Positions 26,190-35,182 of a DNA stretch of 39,125 bases are shown here, piece by piece. The notes under the pieces were generated by a model, which worked only from the letters and a program-made list of their open reading frames with translations, was not told the DNA's origin and made no database searches. Source of the stretch: Parcubacteria group bacterium GW2011_GWA2_40_143 (GTDB taxonomy: Bacteria; Patescibacteriota; Minisyncoccia; UBA9983); NCBI GenBank assembly GCA_000996035.1, contig LBYH01000005.1, positions 1 through 39,125 on the forward strand, read 5' to 3'. Each line of letters opens with the position of its first letter. Position 1 is the stretch's first letter. The translations under genes were made by a program, and so were the position numbers.

Positions 26190-28871
26190 ATGTTCAAAAA
26201 AATTTTTAGTATCGCTCTTCTCTCCATCGCCGCCATTTTTGGCGTCTTCAATCTTACTCCAAACGTCTCAGCTGAAGAATTGCCGGAGGTGGGCATAAAA
26301 GAAGTAGAGGTGAAAATTGGCGACAAAGAAATTATAATTTTTGCCACACTTTTTAACAGTAGCGACAGTTTGACTACCACCCCTTTTACTTATCTGGCAA
26401 TGCTAAAGAGCATAAACCACTTCATTCCCTCATCCGATCCTGACCTTGATTTGCCGGCGCTTATCGTCTCAGCCGTGGAGGGAGAAGAATACACGATTCT
26501 TAATCCGCTTGAAGAAAAAAGGGCTTCGTATCTTATACCGATAAGTCCGGATTTGCCGCAAGATAATTATGACTTGTCTCTCAACCTTATCTTAAAAGAC
26601 GGTCGTTCCGTAGGTTATTATTATGATGTGCTTAGAGATTACGGCGCAAACGAGAAAAGCAACAAAACTTCATACACAGAAGGCTTTTTAGCTTTTAATC
26701 AAGAAAGTTGCGGCGTGGCGAGAGCGGATGGATTAATCTTTCCGGCAAACGAAGGACCTGTTTTTAAGCCGCTTGAAAGACCTGTGGCCAATTGTAAGGT
26801 AAGAAACATCGGCGACAAAGATTTAACGGTGTATCCCGTGGTAATTTGGAAAGAGTTTTTTGTGTACGGCAGACCGTCCAGCGGGCAGAGGTATTACGAG
26901 AAGCTTGAACAGCCTATTTTCATAAGAGCCGGAGAAACCAAAAATGTGGAAGTTTTGCTGCCGGACGAAGAAGTTCCTCAGGTTTATCAGGCGCTTGTCA
27001 GTTTTGAAGATGCCGGTGGCAATAAAAAATCTTTTGATATGTTCTTTAGATGGACCATAAAAGGGGAGTCCGGCAGAGTCAACGCCGTAAGCCTTGTGGA
27101 TGCGCCGAAAGAGAGTTACACCAAAGGAGAAACTCTTGCTCTTTCGGTGGATTATTACGGGTCGGTTGATCTATATTGGCGAGATTTGGAAGAGAATATT
27201 TCTCAAACTGCCAATTTTAATCTTACCGCTATCGTAAAAGATAAAAACGGCGAAATCTGCGGCCAAAAAACCGTAAAGCTTCCGACCATAGAAGATGGCG
27301 GTCTTAAAAACGAAGTGGTTGATGTCGCGCTTAGCAAGGATTGCAATGGGGTCTCTTACAGTGTTTCTCTTATTTCGGAAGACGGCAATGTGGTGGCGCA
27401 AGAAGAGGATATTTTGCCTGTTAGAAAAAACATTGCCGGAAATCTTATGCCATATTTTTATCTTCTAACGGTTCTAATGGCCTTTATTATTTTTGTCATG
27501 GTTTTTGCGATTCGTAAAAAGAAAAAATCAATAACTGGTGTTTATTTGCTTGCTTTTGTTTTCGCGGCGACTTGTTTTTTTGGTATTTTCAGCGAAACGG
27601 AAGCGGCAACAACTAAACCCTATACCGGCGTGCCTTCTCCGAGTGGTTATAGTGGCGAAGCCTTTACCGCAAATGACACAAACAATGGAGAATCTTCCGA
27701 TAAACTTTATTCGTACTACACCGGTGGCAACAATGAAGTAAAAATAAAAGATGTTTATGCTTACTTTGACGATTATTTTGCCTATACTAATGAAGTTCCT
27801 TATGTGCACTTTGATTACGGATCCGGTTATGGCGGTTCGTGTTCAAACTCAGCTTTATACATAAGAGTTAAAATGGAGTTGGTTGTGGGAAATTCAACTT
27901 ACAAGCTTGATATAAAAAAGAGATCAAGTTCCGACGGTTATGATGGTAAATATATTAAAGAGATAATTGGTTCGGCAATGAGTGACAGGAATCTCAATCT
28001 TGAAATAAATCCGGATAATTTTGCCAATATTTATGACAGTAATGGCAAACTCAAAGATAATGCCAATCTGATTATATACGTCACTGCCGTAAGCCGACAC
28101 GCTCAAGACAGTACCACGCCGGAAGGTTCTTACTACAAAAGCACATTTACTACTCCGACGAATAAAACGCAGTATAGTTCCAGGAGTGATGCTTTAGACG
28201 CCAGCGATGACATGAAGATAACCATACCACTTTCAAGCTTACCAAACCCGAGCGTAACTTTAGACGCCAACCCGACTGAAGTGGACTATGGCGGAAGTTC
28301 CAAATTGACGTGGACAACGAAAGATGTTGATTCGTGCGCAGAGTTCAACACAAATAATGATTCGCAATTTAGCGGATCAATTACCGTTATGAGCTCAGGC
28401 TCAGAAACTATTTACAATATCACAAAAGACAATACTTATACTCTTCAATGCGATAAGTATCTTGGCTCGGCTGTTGGTAAAAAGAATTATTTAGATACGG
28501 CGAGCGTGAGTGTAAAACCCAATCCTTCCTGCACTGCCAGTCCGAGTTCAACAACGACAGGCAGTAACGTAACATTCTCATCAGCCGTGACGGGGGGAAC
28601 ATCGCCCTATACTTATTCTTGGTCGGGAACGGATATTTCAGGAACAAATACCGGTTCAACCCTTACCAAATCGTATTCAACCATTGGAACAAAAAGCGCC
28701 ACAATCAAGGTTACGGACAAAAACAACAAAATCGGAGAGGGTACTTGTACGGTGAGTATTAGCTCTCCAGATCAATGCGATTCTGCGAACAACTCTTGTG
28801 TAAGCGGTTCTTGGTCTGATCTTACCGACACATCAACGAAATATAAATGGAAATGCGGAAGTTTGATATAA
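26190..28871 (+). CDS. Giant secreted/membrane surface protein, N-terminal part (frame broken at 28866)
   Basis: These 893 residues begin with a signal peptide (MFKKIFSIALLSIAAIFGVF, cut near VSA). An extracellular beta-rich region follows (about 30-415), then a membrane helix (about 418-438, YFYLLTVLMAFIIFVMVFAI) and the basic RKKKKS. A second signal-like helix (YLLAFVFAATCFFGIF) ends in ETEAAT near residue 470. A second exported region follows with a Cys-containing PTEVDYGGSSKLTWTTKDVD domain, a PKD-like domain (VTGGTSPYTYSWSGTD) and the first 43-residue repeat (QCDSANNSCVSGSWSD...). The stop arises from a 25-bp tandem duplication; without it the frame joins the next entry into about 1,590 residues. 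GGAGG at 26165-26169 is 20 nt from the ATG, too far to be usual. Confidence 0.8.
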   Translation: MFKKIFSIALLSIAAIFGVFNLTPNVSAEELPEVGIKEVEVKIGDKEIIIFATLFNSSDSLTTTPFTYLAMLKSINHFIPSSDPDLDLPALIVSAVEGEEYTILNPLEEKRASYLIPISPDLPQDNYDLSLNLILKDGRSVGYYYDVLRDYGANEKSNKTSYTEGFLAFNQESCGVARADGLIFPANEGPVFKPLERPVANCKVRNIGDKDLTVYPVVIWKEFFVYGRPSSGQRYYEKLEQPIFIRAGETKNVEVLLPDEEVPQVYQALVSFEDAGGNKKSFDMFFRWTIKGESGRVNAVSLVDAPKESYTKGETLALSVDYYGSVDLYWRDLEENISQTANFNLTAIVKDKNGEICGQKTVKLPTIEDGGLKNEVVDVALSKDCNGVSYSVSLISEDGNVVAQEEDILPVRKNIAGNLMPYFYLLTVLMAFIIFVMVFAIRKKKKSITGVYLLAFVFAATCFFGIFSETEAATTKPYTGVPSPSGYSGEAFTANDTNNGESSDKLYSYYTGGNNEVKIKDVYAYFDDYFAYTNEVPYVHFDYGSGYGGSCSNSALYIRVKMELVVGNSTYKLDIKKRSSSDGYDGKYIKEIIGSAMSDRNLNLEINPDNFANIYDSNGKLKDNANLIIYVTAVSRHAQDSTTPEGSYYKSTFTTPTNKTQYSSRSDALDASDDMKITIPLSSLPNPSVTLDANPTEVDYGGSSKLTWTTKDVDSCAEFNTNNDSQFSGSITVMSSGSETIYNITKDNTYTLQCDKYLGSAVGKKNYLDTASVSVKPNPSCTASPSSTTTGSNVTFSSAVTGGTSPYTYSWSGTDISGTNTGSTLTKSYSTIGTKSATIKVTDKNNKIGEGTCTVSISSPDQCDSANNSCVSGSWSDLTDTSTKYKWKCGSLI

Positions 28872-29048
28872 ATGGAAATGCGGAAGTTTGAGTTGCGAGG
28901 CAAGTATTACAACCACGCCCTCAGATCAATGCGATTATGCGAACAACTCTTGTGTAAGCGGTTCTTGGTCTGATCTTACCGACACATCAACGAAATATAA
29001 ATGGAAATGCGGAAGTTTGAGTTGCGAGGCGAGTATTACAACCACGCC
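28770..29048 (+). repeat. 129-bp tandem repeat (two units of 43 codons)
   Basis: The unit starting GATCAATGCGATT at 28770 recurs at 28924. After removing the 25-bp duplication the period is 129 bp. It encodes QCDxANNSCVSGSWSDLTDT, then STKYKWKCGSLSCEASITTT, with four Cys per unit. The two units are nearly identical at DNA level, so the duplication is recent or homogenised. Confidence 0.88.
28841..28890 (+). repeat. 25-bp frameshifting tandem duplication
   Basis: The 25 bp at 28841-28865 (starting ATATAAATGGAAATG, ending AGTTTG) are repeated exactly at 28866-28890. Because 25 is not a multiple of three, the copy shifts the frame and creates the TAA at 28869-28871. Confidence 0.92.
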
Positions 29049-30984
29049 ACTTGAGCCTCCAACAGGTCTTACCGGATCGGCCGGAGCTTGTGGCGGTAAT
29101 ATAAACTTGTCGTGGAATTCCGTTACGGGCGCGACGAGCTATACTCTTTACAGAAGCGGTTATGAATTTAGTGGAATTAACGGAACATCATATGCTGATT
29201 CCGGTTTGGGGACCGATATGAGTCATGAATATAAAGTGAAAGCATGCGATAGTAGCGGCGTATGTTCCCCTTATTCTCCGTCCATATCCGTAACTTCTTC
29301 CGGCGAGTGCCCATCCGATGCGTATTCATTGACATTCAGGACTAAAGGAAACGGTTCGGGATACGCCAAGTTTTATGATTGGCGAGATTATTGGCAAGAC
29401 GGTTCATTTTATGATTGGGTACTTATGGGCGATAATCTATCAGAGTTGACCGATGGCGAGCAGGCGACCATAGGAAAAGATTATAAATTCAAATTGACGG
29501 CTATGCCTGCCGCGGATTCTTATTTCGGCGGCTGGTCCGGTTGCGATGATAGCAGTGGCGATGAGTGTTTCCTTAATGAAAATACATCCGGAACAAGTAA
29601 AACGGTAACGGCCGATTTTAAGAAGGAAGGCGGCCCGGTTTCCTGCGATCCGACGGTAAAATTTGGTCCAAATAGTGATATCATGACATCAGGCAATACG
29701 AGAAATATTTATTGGTATTCGGCTTATGCCGATTCGTGCGTTCCATCCGGCGGAGGCAAAGATACAAATTGGGCAAATTCAAGCATAGGAACGAGCGGAT
29801 CTTATAGTGTTACGGAAATAAAAACAAGCGAGGGAATCTCAAGAACTTACAATATAACTTGCTATAACAGTTCAGGCGGAAGTTCTTCCGGATCAGCGAC
29901 GATAACTGTTAGTGACAGTAAGAATTCTCCGTATTTTGCATTTGACGCGTTTCCTAATCCGGTTACTTCCGGCCAATCAACGAATCTTTATTGGATTGGG
30001 ACGAATTGTCTTAGTTCTAGAGTTAGTTTATTTTCACCAACCGATTCCTCGGTGGGAGAATTATATAATACCAGTTCGTATATAGCTACGTTGAAGGGAT
30101 GGTACGGTTCAATAGCCGATAACGGCGGTTATTACTCGTGGGGGTTAAGCTCTTCCAACACCGGAGACCATGCCACAAGTGATCTTTCCAGCGATACCAC
30201 ATACGTTTTGCGTTGCGAGACGCTAGAAGGAACTAATTCTTACGCATACCAGTATCTTACGGTGGAAGCCGGCGTTAATTCTTGCGGTCCGTCAAACGTT
30301 CCGCCGGAAGTTTCTTTAGTCTGCGATCCGGTTTCTTGCGAAGGGTACTATGGTTCGGTGGCGGGGCAGGATGGTTCATTGAAAGTTACTTACGCCGCGA
30401 CCGACGTGGATGACAATATAGACAGTTGTGAATTTGAAGTTGATGGTAATCTTGAATCATCTTCTTGCAACGATAATTATTACCCGACATCCGTTTTGAG
30501 CGCTGGGACACATACGGTAGCCATGACGGCAACTGATAAAGATGGCGAAGCCGCGGTTGGATCAAAAACCGTTGAAATTTTAGAGCGAAAGACAGTTGTA
30601 TTTGAATTTTACCCTCCGACGGACGACCCTCCGACGGACGACCCTCCGACGGACGACCCTCCGACGGAATTATATGCCACCATTATAGACGTTATAGACG
30701 GCTTGTCGGTCAATTCTACTTCTGTCACTATGATGGTCTCTGGCACATGCGAAAATATCTCGCTTTCAACTTCAGCGATAGTGCCTTCAATCCTAGGCGC
30801 GGAAGTTAAGCTAACCAAAAATAATGATGGAACTTACAATATAACCGTAAAATCAATACCCGGAATAACGGCAACGGGAACATATAACATTACCGTAAAA
30901 GGCACTGGCACGAATTGCGCAGAGACCACCGTGTATATTCCCTTAAACGTGAAAAACATAACCACTAGATGGGAAGAAGTTTAA
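28888..30984 (+). CDS. Giant secreted surface protein, C-terminal part (downstream of the frameshift)
   Basis: This is the continuation of the preceding gene in another frame; the ATG at 28888 is probably accidental because it has no signal peptide and starts inside a repeat (SCEASITTT). The 698 residues hold the second 43-residue repeat, an FN3-like domain (PPTGLTGSAGACGGNINLSW), an InlB-like unit (FGGWSGCDDSSGDEC), two Cys-containing beta domains (SGNTRNIYWYSAYADSC; SGQSTNLYWIGTNC), a domain with ATDVDDNIDSCEFEVDG, a PPTDD tandem linker and a last beta domain ending KNITTRWEEV. There is no LPXTG motif or C-terminal membrane anchor. If the frameshift is real and fixed this part is not exported. 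Confidence 0.78.
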   Translation: MSCEASITTTPSDQCDYANNSCVSGSWSDLTDTSTKYKWKCGSLSCEASITTTPLEPPTGLTGSAGACGGNINLSWNSVTGATSYTLYRSGYEFSGINGTSYADSGLGTDMSHEYKVKACDSSGVCSPYSPSISVTSSGECPSDAYSLTFRTKGNGSGYAKFYDWRDYWQDGSFYDWVLMGDNLSELTDGEQATIGKDYKFKLTAMPAADSYFGGWSGCDDSSGDECFLNENTSGTSKTVTADFKKEGGPVSCDPTVKFGPNSDIMTSGNTRNIYWYSAYADSCVPSGGGKDTNWANSSIGTSGSYSVTEIKTSEGISRTYNITCYNSSGGSSSGSATITVSDSKNSPYFAFDAFPNPVTSGQSTNLYWIGTNCLSSRVSLFSPTDSSVGELYNTSSYIATLKGWYGSIADNGGYYSWGLSSSNTGDHATSDLSSDTTYVLRCETLEGTNSYAYQYLTVEAGVNSCGPSNVPPEVSLVCDPVSCEGYYGSVAGQDGSLKVTYAATDVDDNIDSCEFEVDGNLESSSCNDNYYPTSVLSAGTHTVAMTATDKDGEAAVGSKTVEILERKTVVFEFYPPTDDPPTDDPPTDDPPTELYATIIDVIDGLSVNSTSVTMMVSGTCENISLSTSAIVPSILGAEVKLTKNNDGTYNITVKSIPGITATGTYNITVKGTGTNCAETTVYIPLNVKNITTRWEEV
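30612..30667 (+). repeat. 15-bp tandem repeat encoding PPTDD
   Basis: Nearly four perfect copies of CCCTCCGACGGACGA encode (PPTDD)n between two beta domains of the surface protein. Perfect identity of the copies suggests a copy number that can change. Since 15 is a multiple of three, the frame is kept. Confidence 0.9.
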
Positions 30985-31030
30985 AAGGAAAAAGTTAAAA
31001 TTGCAGTATACTGGCGCGCGTAAAATAAAG

Positions 31031-32890
31031 GTGAAAGAAAAGATAAAAAAAAATTCAATCGCAATTATCATCTGCATTTTTTTCGCTTTAATCTGCTTTT
31101 TCTCAGTCTCCTGGTTCAATTTTTTAGACTTGAAATATAGTGGCGATTCAATAACTAGCGATGAGGTGCCTCACATTACTAGCGGTTTTTATTATTTGAA
31201 AACAGGAAGATATTTCTTGAATCCGGAACATCCGCCGCTTGTAAAAGACGTTTCTGCTATTTTGCCTCTTTTTGCGCTAAATCCGTCGTTTCCAAAAGTA
31301 TCATTTGAATATCAGTCGCCAAAAAATGAAGAAGAAAAAACGGAACTTTTTTTCAAAAAAAATATTTTTCCCCGCGATTTGGAGATCACAAATTATCATT
31401 GGGACAACCGTATGCTTATTTTCAATCCCAAAAACAACCCTGACCTTATTATTCTTTTGGCCAGATTGGGAGTCATTTTATTTAATTCGGCGATACTGTT
31501 TGTTTTATATCTTCTTCTTAAGAGATACTGGGGCAAAAAAACCGCCGCTTTATGTTTGCTTTTTCTGGCAATACCGCAATTCAATATTGCTCACGGCAGT
31601 TTGGTAACAACCGATTTCGCCGCTGCCGTTCTTCAAATGTGCGCGCTGGCTTCTTTTGGTGTTTTTTTGAAATTATTCAACTGCGCATCCAAGAAAAAGA
31701 CGCTTTCGTGGTTTTTTCTTTCTTCTCTTTTGTTTACCCTCGCTTTTGCCGCCAAATTTTCTTCATTGATTTTAATCCCAGTTTCTTTCATTGGCGGGCT
31801 CATTTTCATTTTAGCCGTTAAAAAATTTAATTTCAAAAATCTGCTGGTTTACTTGTCTTCGTTCGCCATCCTTATCGCTCTCTCTTTTTCTTTAATTATT
31901 TTTTATTATTCTTTCCATGTGAAAAATATGGACACAGAAGGAATAAACTCTCAACTTGACGCCAATTATCCGAAAAAATTTCCGCCTGCCGTAAAAGTTT
32001 TTCTTAATCAAATGGCGGAAGGCAACAGGTTTGAAAAAGCCGTATCGGTTTACGCCATTGGAACATTTATGACTATAAACAGAATCGACAGCTCCGGACA
32101 ATCAACGTATTTTTTGGGTAAAATATACGGATCGGAAGGAGCCGGATTGTTGTATTTCCATATTCTTTATTTTACCAAGCTGCCTTTGCCTTTTCATGTT
32201 TTAACACTGTTGTCTTTGGTATTATTTTTTCTTTTATTGGGTAAAAATGTTTTTAAAAAAGAATTTTGGCAAAAAATTTCCGTTTTGGATTTTCTTCTTT
32301 TTGTTTTTGTCGCCGTTTATTCTTACAAATCAATATTCAGCAATCTCAATATAGGTTTAAGACATTTTATGCCCGTCATTTTCGCCGTTTCTTTATTGAC
32401 AGCGCACGGAACAGTTGTTTTTTGGAATGAGAAAATTTTTAAAAAAATAAAAATGGCTCATCTAGCTTTCGCCTTGTTAATAATAGCGTTTATTTCAACG
32501 ATAATTTCATTTCCGCATTACTTAAGCTACTACAATATACTGGCTGGCGGAACAAACAATGGATACAAAATAGCCACTGATTCCAATTACGACTGGGGAC
32601 AAGATATAAAGCGACTGGGGAAATTTGTTCGCGATAACAATGTTGATAAAATCTATGTCCACCTTTTTAGCGCCAATAAATTGGACTATTATTTAAACAA
32701 CAAGCACCAATGGTTTGATCTTAAGTATAATGAATTGCCACCCTCCGGTTCTTATTTAGCTGTTTCAGCGCAGGAACTTCAAAATAATATTTACGATCGA
32801 GATTTGCCTGAAAATAAAAAGTATTCTCAATTAAAAAACAATCTCGTAGCCAGAGTTGGCAAGTCTATTTTTATTTTTAAAATTCCTTAA
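31031..32890 (+). CDS. PMT/ArnT-type membrane glycosyltransferase (GT39-like)
   Basis: This polytopic protein is about 619 residues long if read from GTG 31031 (preceded by AAAGG); a TTG at 31001 is the alternative start. After the first helix it has SDEVPHITSGFYYLKTGRYF followed by NPEHPPLVKD. The acidic pair at the start of the first external loop plus the HPP motif are hallmarks of PMT-type GT-C enzymes that take sugar from a polyprenyl-phosphate donor outside the membrane. About a dozen helices follow, then a C-terminal external domain with TDSNYDWGQDIKRLGKFV. It begins just after the giant surface protein, a possible substrate, and precedes the DPM-like synthase. Confidence 0.83.
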   Translation: MKEKIKKNSIAIIICIFFALICFFSVSWFNFLDLKYSGDSITSDEVPHITSGFYYLKTGRYFLNPEHPPLVKDVSAILPLFALNPSFPKVSFEYQSPKNEEEKTELFFKKNIFPRDLEITNYHWDNRMLIFNPKNNPDLIILLARLGVILFNSAILFVLYLLLKRYWGKKTAALCLLFLAIPQFNIAHGSLVTTDFAAAVLQMCALASFGVFLKLFNCASKKKTLSWFFLSSLLFTLAFAAKFSSLILIPVSFIGGLIFILAVKKFNFKNLLVYLSSFAILIALSFSLIIFYYSFHVKNMDTEGINSQLDANYPKKFPPAVKVFLNQMAEGNRFEKAVSVYAIGTFMTINRIDSSGQSTYFLGKIYGSEGAGLLYFHILYFTKLPLPFHVLTLLSLVLFFLLLGKNVFKKEFWQKISVLDFLLFVFVAVYSYKSIFSNLNIGLRHFMPVIFAVSLLTAHGTVVFWNEKIFKKIKMAHLAFALLIIAFISTIISFPHYLSYYNILAGGTNNGYKIATDSNYDWGQDIKRLGKFVRDNNVDKIYVHLFSANKLDYYLNNKHQWFDLKYNELPPSGSYLAVSAQELQNNIYDRDLPENKKYSQLKNNLVARVGKSIFIFKIP

Positions 32891-32902
32891 TCACTTAACC
32901 AA

Positions 32903-33646
32903 ATGGAGCAAAAAAAACAAAAAATATCAATCGCCGTACCGGTTTACAACGAAGAGGTGATAATAAGCCGGACAATTGCGACTTTGTGCGATTTTTGCGA
33001 AAAAAATCTTAAAAATTACGATTGGAAAATAATTATCGCTGATAATAACTCCGGCGACCGCACGGCGGAAATGGCGAAAAAATTGGAAAAAGAGTCCGCT
33101 GGAAAAATTATTTACAAATTTATTCCGCAAAAAGGCAAAGGTTTGGCCATTAGGGAAAGCTGGAAAAGTTTTGAAGCCGATTTTTATATTTTTATGGATG
33201 CCGACCTCGCAACCGCTTTGTCCGCTTTGCCCGTTCTTATAAAAGAATTGGAAAACGGCAACAACTTGGTCATTGGTTCTCGCTTTATCAAAGGCTCATC
33301 AGCCAAAAGAATGCTGGCCAGAAAAATTACTTCCAAAGTTTTTAGTATTCTTACCCGCTTGACGTTTGACCTCAAAATAAAAGATTATCCGTGCGGCTTC
33401 AAAGGCGCCGATAAAAATGTTATAAATAAAATATTGCCTTTGGTTGAAAACAACACTTTCTTTTTTGATACCGAGCTGGTTATTCGTTCAGCCGCGGGCG
33501 GAATGAAAATAAGAGAAATACCGATTGTCTGGCGGGACCGAGATAAAACCGCAAGCAAAAGCCGAGTTAGTATCTCAAAAGTGACAAAAGAATATCTGCT
33601 TGAATTATTAAAATTAAAAAATGACTTGAAAACAAAAAATGGTTAG
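32903..33646 (+). CDS. Polyprenyl-phosphate sugar synthase-like GT2
   Basis: This 247-residue GT-A fold enzyme has the opening ISIAVPVYNEEVIISRTI, then IIIADNNSGDRTAEMAKKL, GKGLAIRESW, and the DxD-type motif FIMDADLAT written here as FYIFMDADLAT (about residues 92-102). CGFKGADK and a WRDRDKTASKSRVSI segment follow. The closest families are dolichyl-phosphate mannose/glucose synthases (DPM1/ALG5-like). It would load a sugar onto polyprenyl phosphate at the cytoplasmic face, making the donor used by the flanking PMT enzymes. It overlaps the next gene by 8 nt, so the three genes are probably one unit. The sugar cannot be told. Confidence 0.87.
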   Translation: MEQKKQKISIAVPVYNEEVIISRTIATLCDFCEKNLKNYDWKIIIADNNSGDRTAEMAKKLEKESAGKIIYKFIPQKGKGLAIRESWKSFEADFYIFMDADLATALSALPVLIKELENGNNLVIGSRFIKGSSAKRMLARKITSKVFSILTRLTFDLKIKDYPCGFKGADKNVINKILPLVENNTFFFDTELVIRSAAGGMKIREIPIVWRDRDKTASKSRVSISKVTKEYLLELLKLKNDLKTKNG

Positions 33647-35105
33647 CATTTTCAAAAAACTTTTTTCCAAAAAAAGAAATATCCTTATTTTTTACAGCGT
33701 TATCGTTCTAGCTTTTTCTTATTTTTCTTATTTCAAAAATTACGATTACCCGCCTGCTGTTTTTTGGGACGAAAATTACCATATCGCTTCCGCTCAAAAA
33801 TATCTGACGGGAGTAATGTTTATGGAAACGCACCCGCCGCTTGGGAAATTAGTTATCGCTCTAGGCGAATATTTAATTCACCCCAATGATGCCATCAATA
33901 AAAGCGAGTTCACCAAAACAGATTACATAAAGGATTTTCCTGCCGGATATTCTTTTGCCGGTGTCCGATTTTTTTCCGCATTGTTCGCTTGGCTTTCGGC
34001 TATCGTCTTTTTCTACATATTTTATTTTATTTCCAAAAACCCCCACACTTCCCTTATTTTTTCTTCCTTTTACATATTTGAAAATGCCTTGATCACTCAC
34101 TCCCGCGCCGCCATGCTGGAAGGCAGCCATTTGTTTTTTATTCTCTTAGCCATTCTTTATTTTGTTTATTTGGTCCAAAAACCATCAAGAAAAACTTTAC
34201 TCAATTATCTTATTTTGGGAATTTTGGTCGGCTTGACCATATCCATTAAAGCCACCGGCGCGATAACCGTTTTTCTGTTTCCTTTCCTTTTTGTTTGGGA
34301 CTGGAAATATCAAGGTTTAACCTTGATATTAAGGAAAGGCTTGTTTTTTGCCGTTGGTTCTATAACTATTTTTTCTTTGGTTTGGTACATACATTTTTCT
34401 TTAGGTAAAACAGTGGCGGATGATAAGTTTTACAAAGCTTCGGAAGAATACAAAGAAATTATGACCAAAGGCCTTACTTCCGACCCGAAATATTTTCCGA
34501 CAATGCTGAAAGACAACTTTGCTTATATGGCCAACTACAATAAAGGTGTGCCTAAGCTTGATGTCTGCAAACCGGACGAAAACGGCAGTTATCCACTTGC
34601 ATGGCTTGTCGGTGACAAGAGCATTAACTATCGCTGGGAGAAAAGCGGCGATGGTGTCAGATATATGTACTTGCAAGTTAATCCTATAACTTGGTTTTTG
34701 AGTTTGGCTGGAATAATTTTGTCTCTTATTCTGATAATCGGCCGTGTTGTCTTTAAAACTCCAATTAAAAACAAAAATCTGTTTTACTTGATAACTACTT
34801 TTGCGACTCTTTATGTAATCTATATGGCGATAATGCTCCATATAGAACGAGTGATGTATTTATACCATTATTTTATCCCACTCATATTTTCTTTTGTTTT
34901 GGCATTCCTGATCTTTAATTATATTTTTGAAGGAAAAATCGCTAACAAATCTAAAAAACTTTACATCAGCCTAATCATAATGGTTGTTATAATCGCCGGA
35001 ACTTATAAATTCTTCAGCCCGCTTTCCTACTACCAGCCTCTCACGACCGAACAATTTGAAAAACGGATCTGGTTTGACTTCTGGAAATTGAAACCGATAG
35101 AATAG
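33639..35105 (+). CDS. PMT-family glycosyltransferase (protein O-mannosyltransferase-like)
   Basis: This 488-residue polytopic membrane protein has the first-loop motif PPAVFWDENYHIASAQKYL, an acidic D-E pair, and METHPPLGKLVIALGEYL, the HPPLGK motif typical of PMT/POMT (GT39). About eleven helices follow, with an external loop around residues 255-340 (KFYKASEEYKEIM, DVCKPDENGSYPLAWLVGDK) and HIERVMYLYHYFIP near the end, a conserved C-terminal PMT feature. It would transfer a lipid-linked hexose to Ser/Thr of exported proteins. Its start overlaps the DPM-like gene end. The Ser/Thr-rich secreted proteins upstream are natural candidate substrates (inference). Confidence 0.87.
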   Translation: MVSIFKKLFSKKRNILIFYSVIVLAFSYFSYFKNYDYPPAVFWDENYHIASAQKYLTGVMFMETHPPLGKLVIALGEYLIHPNDAINKSEFTKTDYIKDFPAGYSFAGVRFFSALFAWLSAIVFFYIFYFISKNPHTSLIFSSFYIFENALITHSRAAMLEGSHLFFILLAILYFVYLVQKPSRKTLLNYLILGILVGLTISIKATGAITVFLFPFLFVWDWKYQGLTLILRKGLFFAVGSITIFSLVWYIHFSLGKTVADDKFYKASEEYKEIMTKGLTSDPKYFPTMLKDNFAYMANYNKGVPKLDVCKPDENGSYPLAWLVGDKSINYRWEKSGDGVRYMYLQVNPITWFLSLAGIILSLILIIGRVVFKTPIKNKNLFYLITTFATLYVIYMAIMLHIERVMYLYHYFIPLIFSFVLAFLIFNYIFEGKIANKSKKLYISLIIMVVIIAGTYKFFSPLSYYQPLTTEQFEKRIWFDFWKLKPIE

Positions 35106-35147
35106 TCCCTTCGCGTCTCTTTGCCGGCTCAAAGCTTTAGGTTGATG

Positions 35148-35175
35148 TTGCAAAAAAAAAGTTTTTTGCTATAAT
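35148..35175 (+). promoter_or_regulatory. Promoter of rpsB-tsf (leaderless)
   Basis: TTGCAA (35148-35153) and a perfect TATAAT (35170-35175) have a 16-nt spacer filled by an A-tract and T-tract. The -10 box ends 7 nt before the rpsB ATG, so the 5' end would be at or next to the start codon. Confidence 0.72.
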
Positions 35176-35182
35176 ACTTTTT

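Noticed and set aside
28888-28920. ATG at 28888 as a genuine start of a separate secreted protein
   Set aside because: No signal peptide follows, and the frame is the natural continuation of the upstream gene inside a repeat unit.
28770-29048. CRISPR-like or other spacer array
   Set aside because: The 129-bp units are translated protein repeats without spacers; no array with short repeats and unique spacers was seen anywhere.
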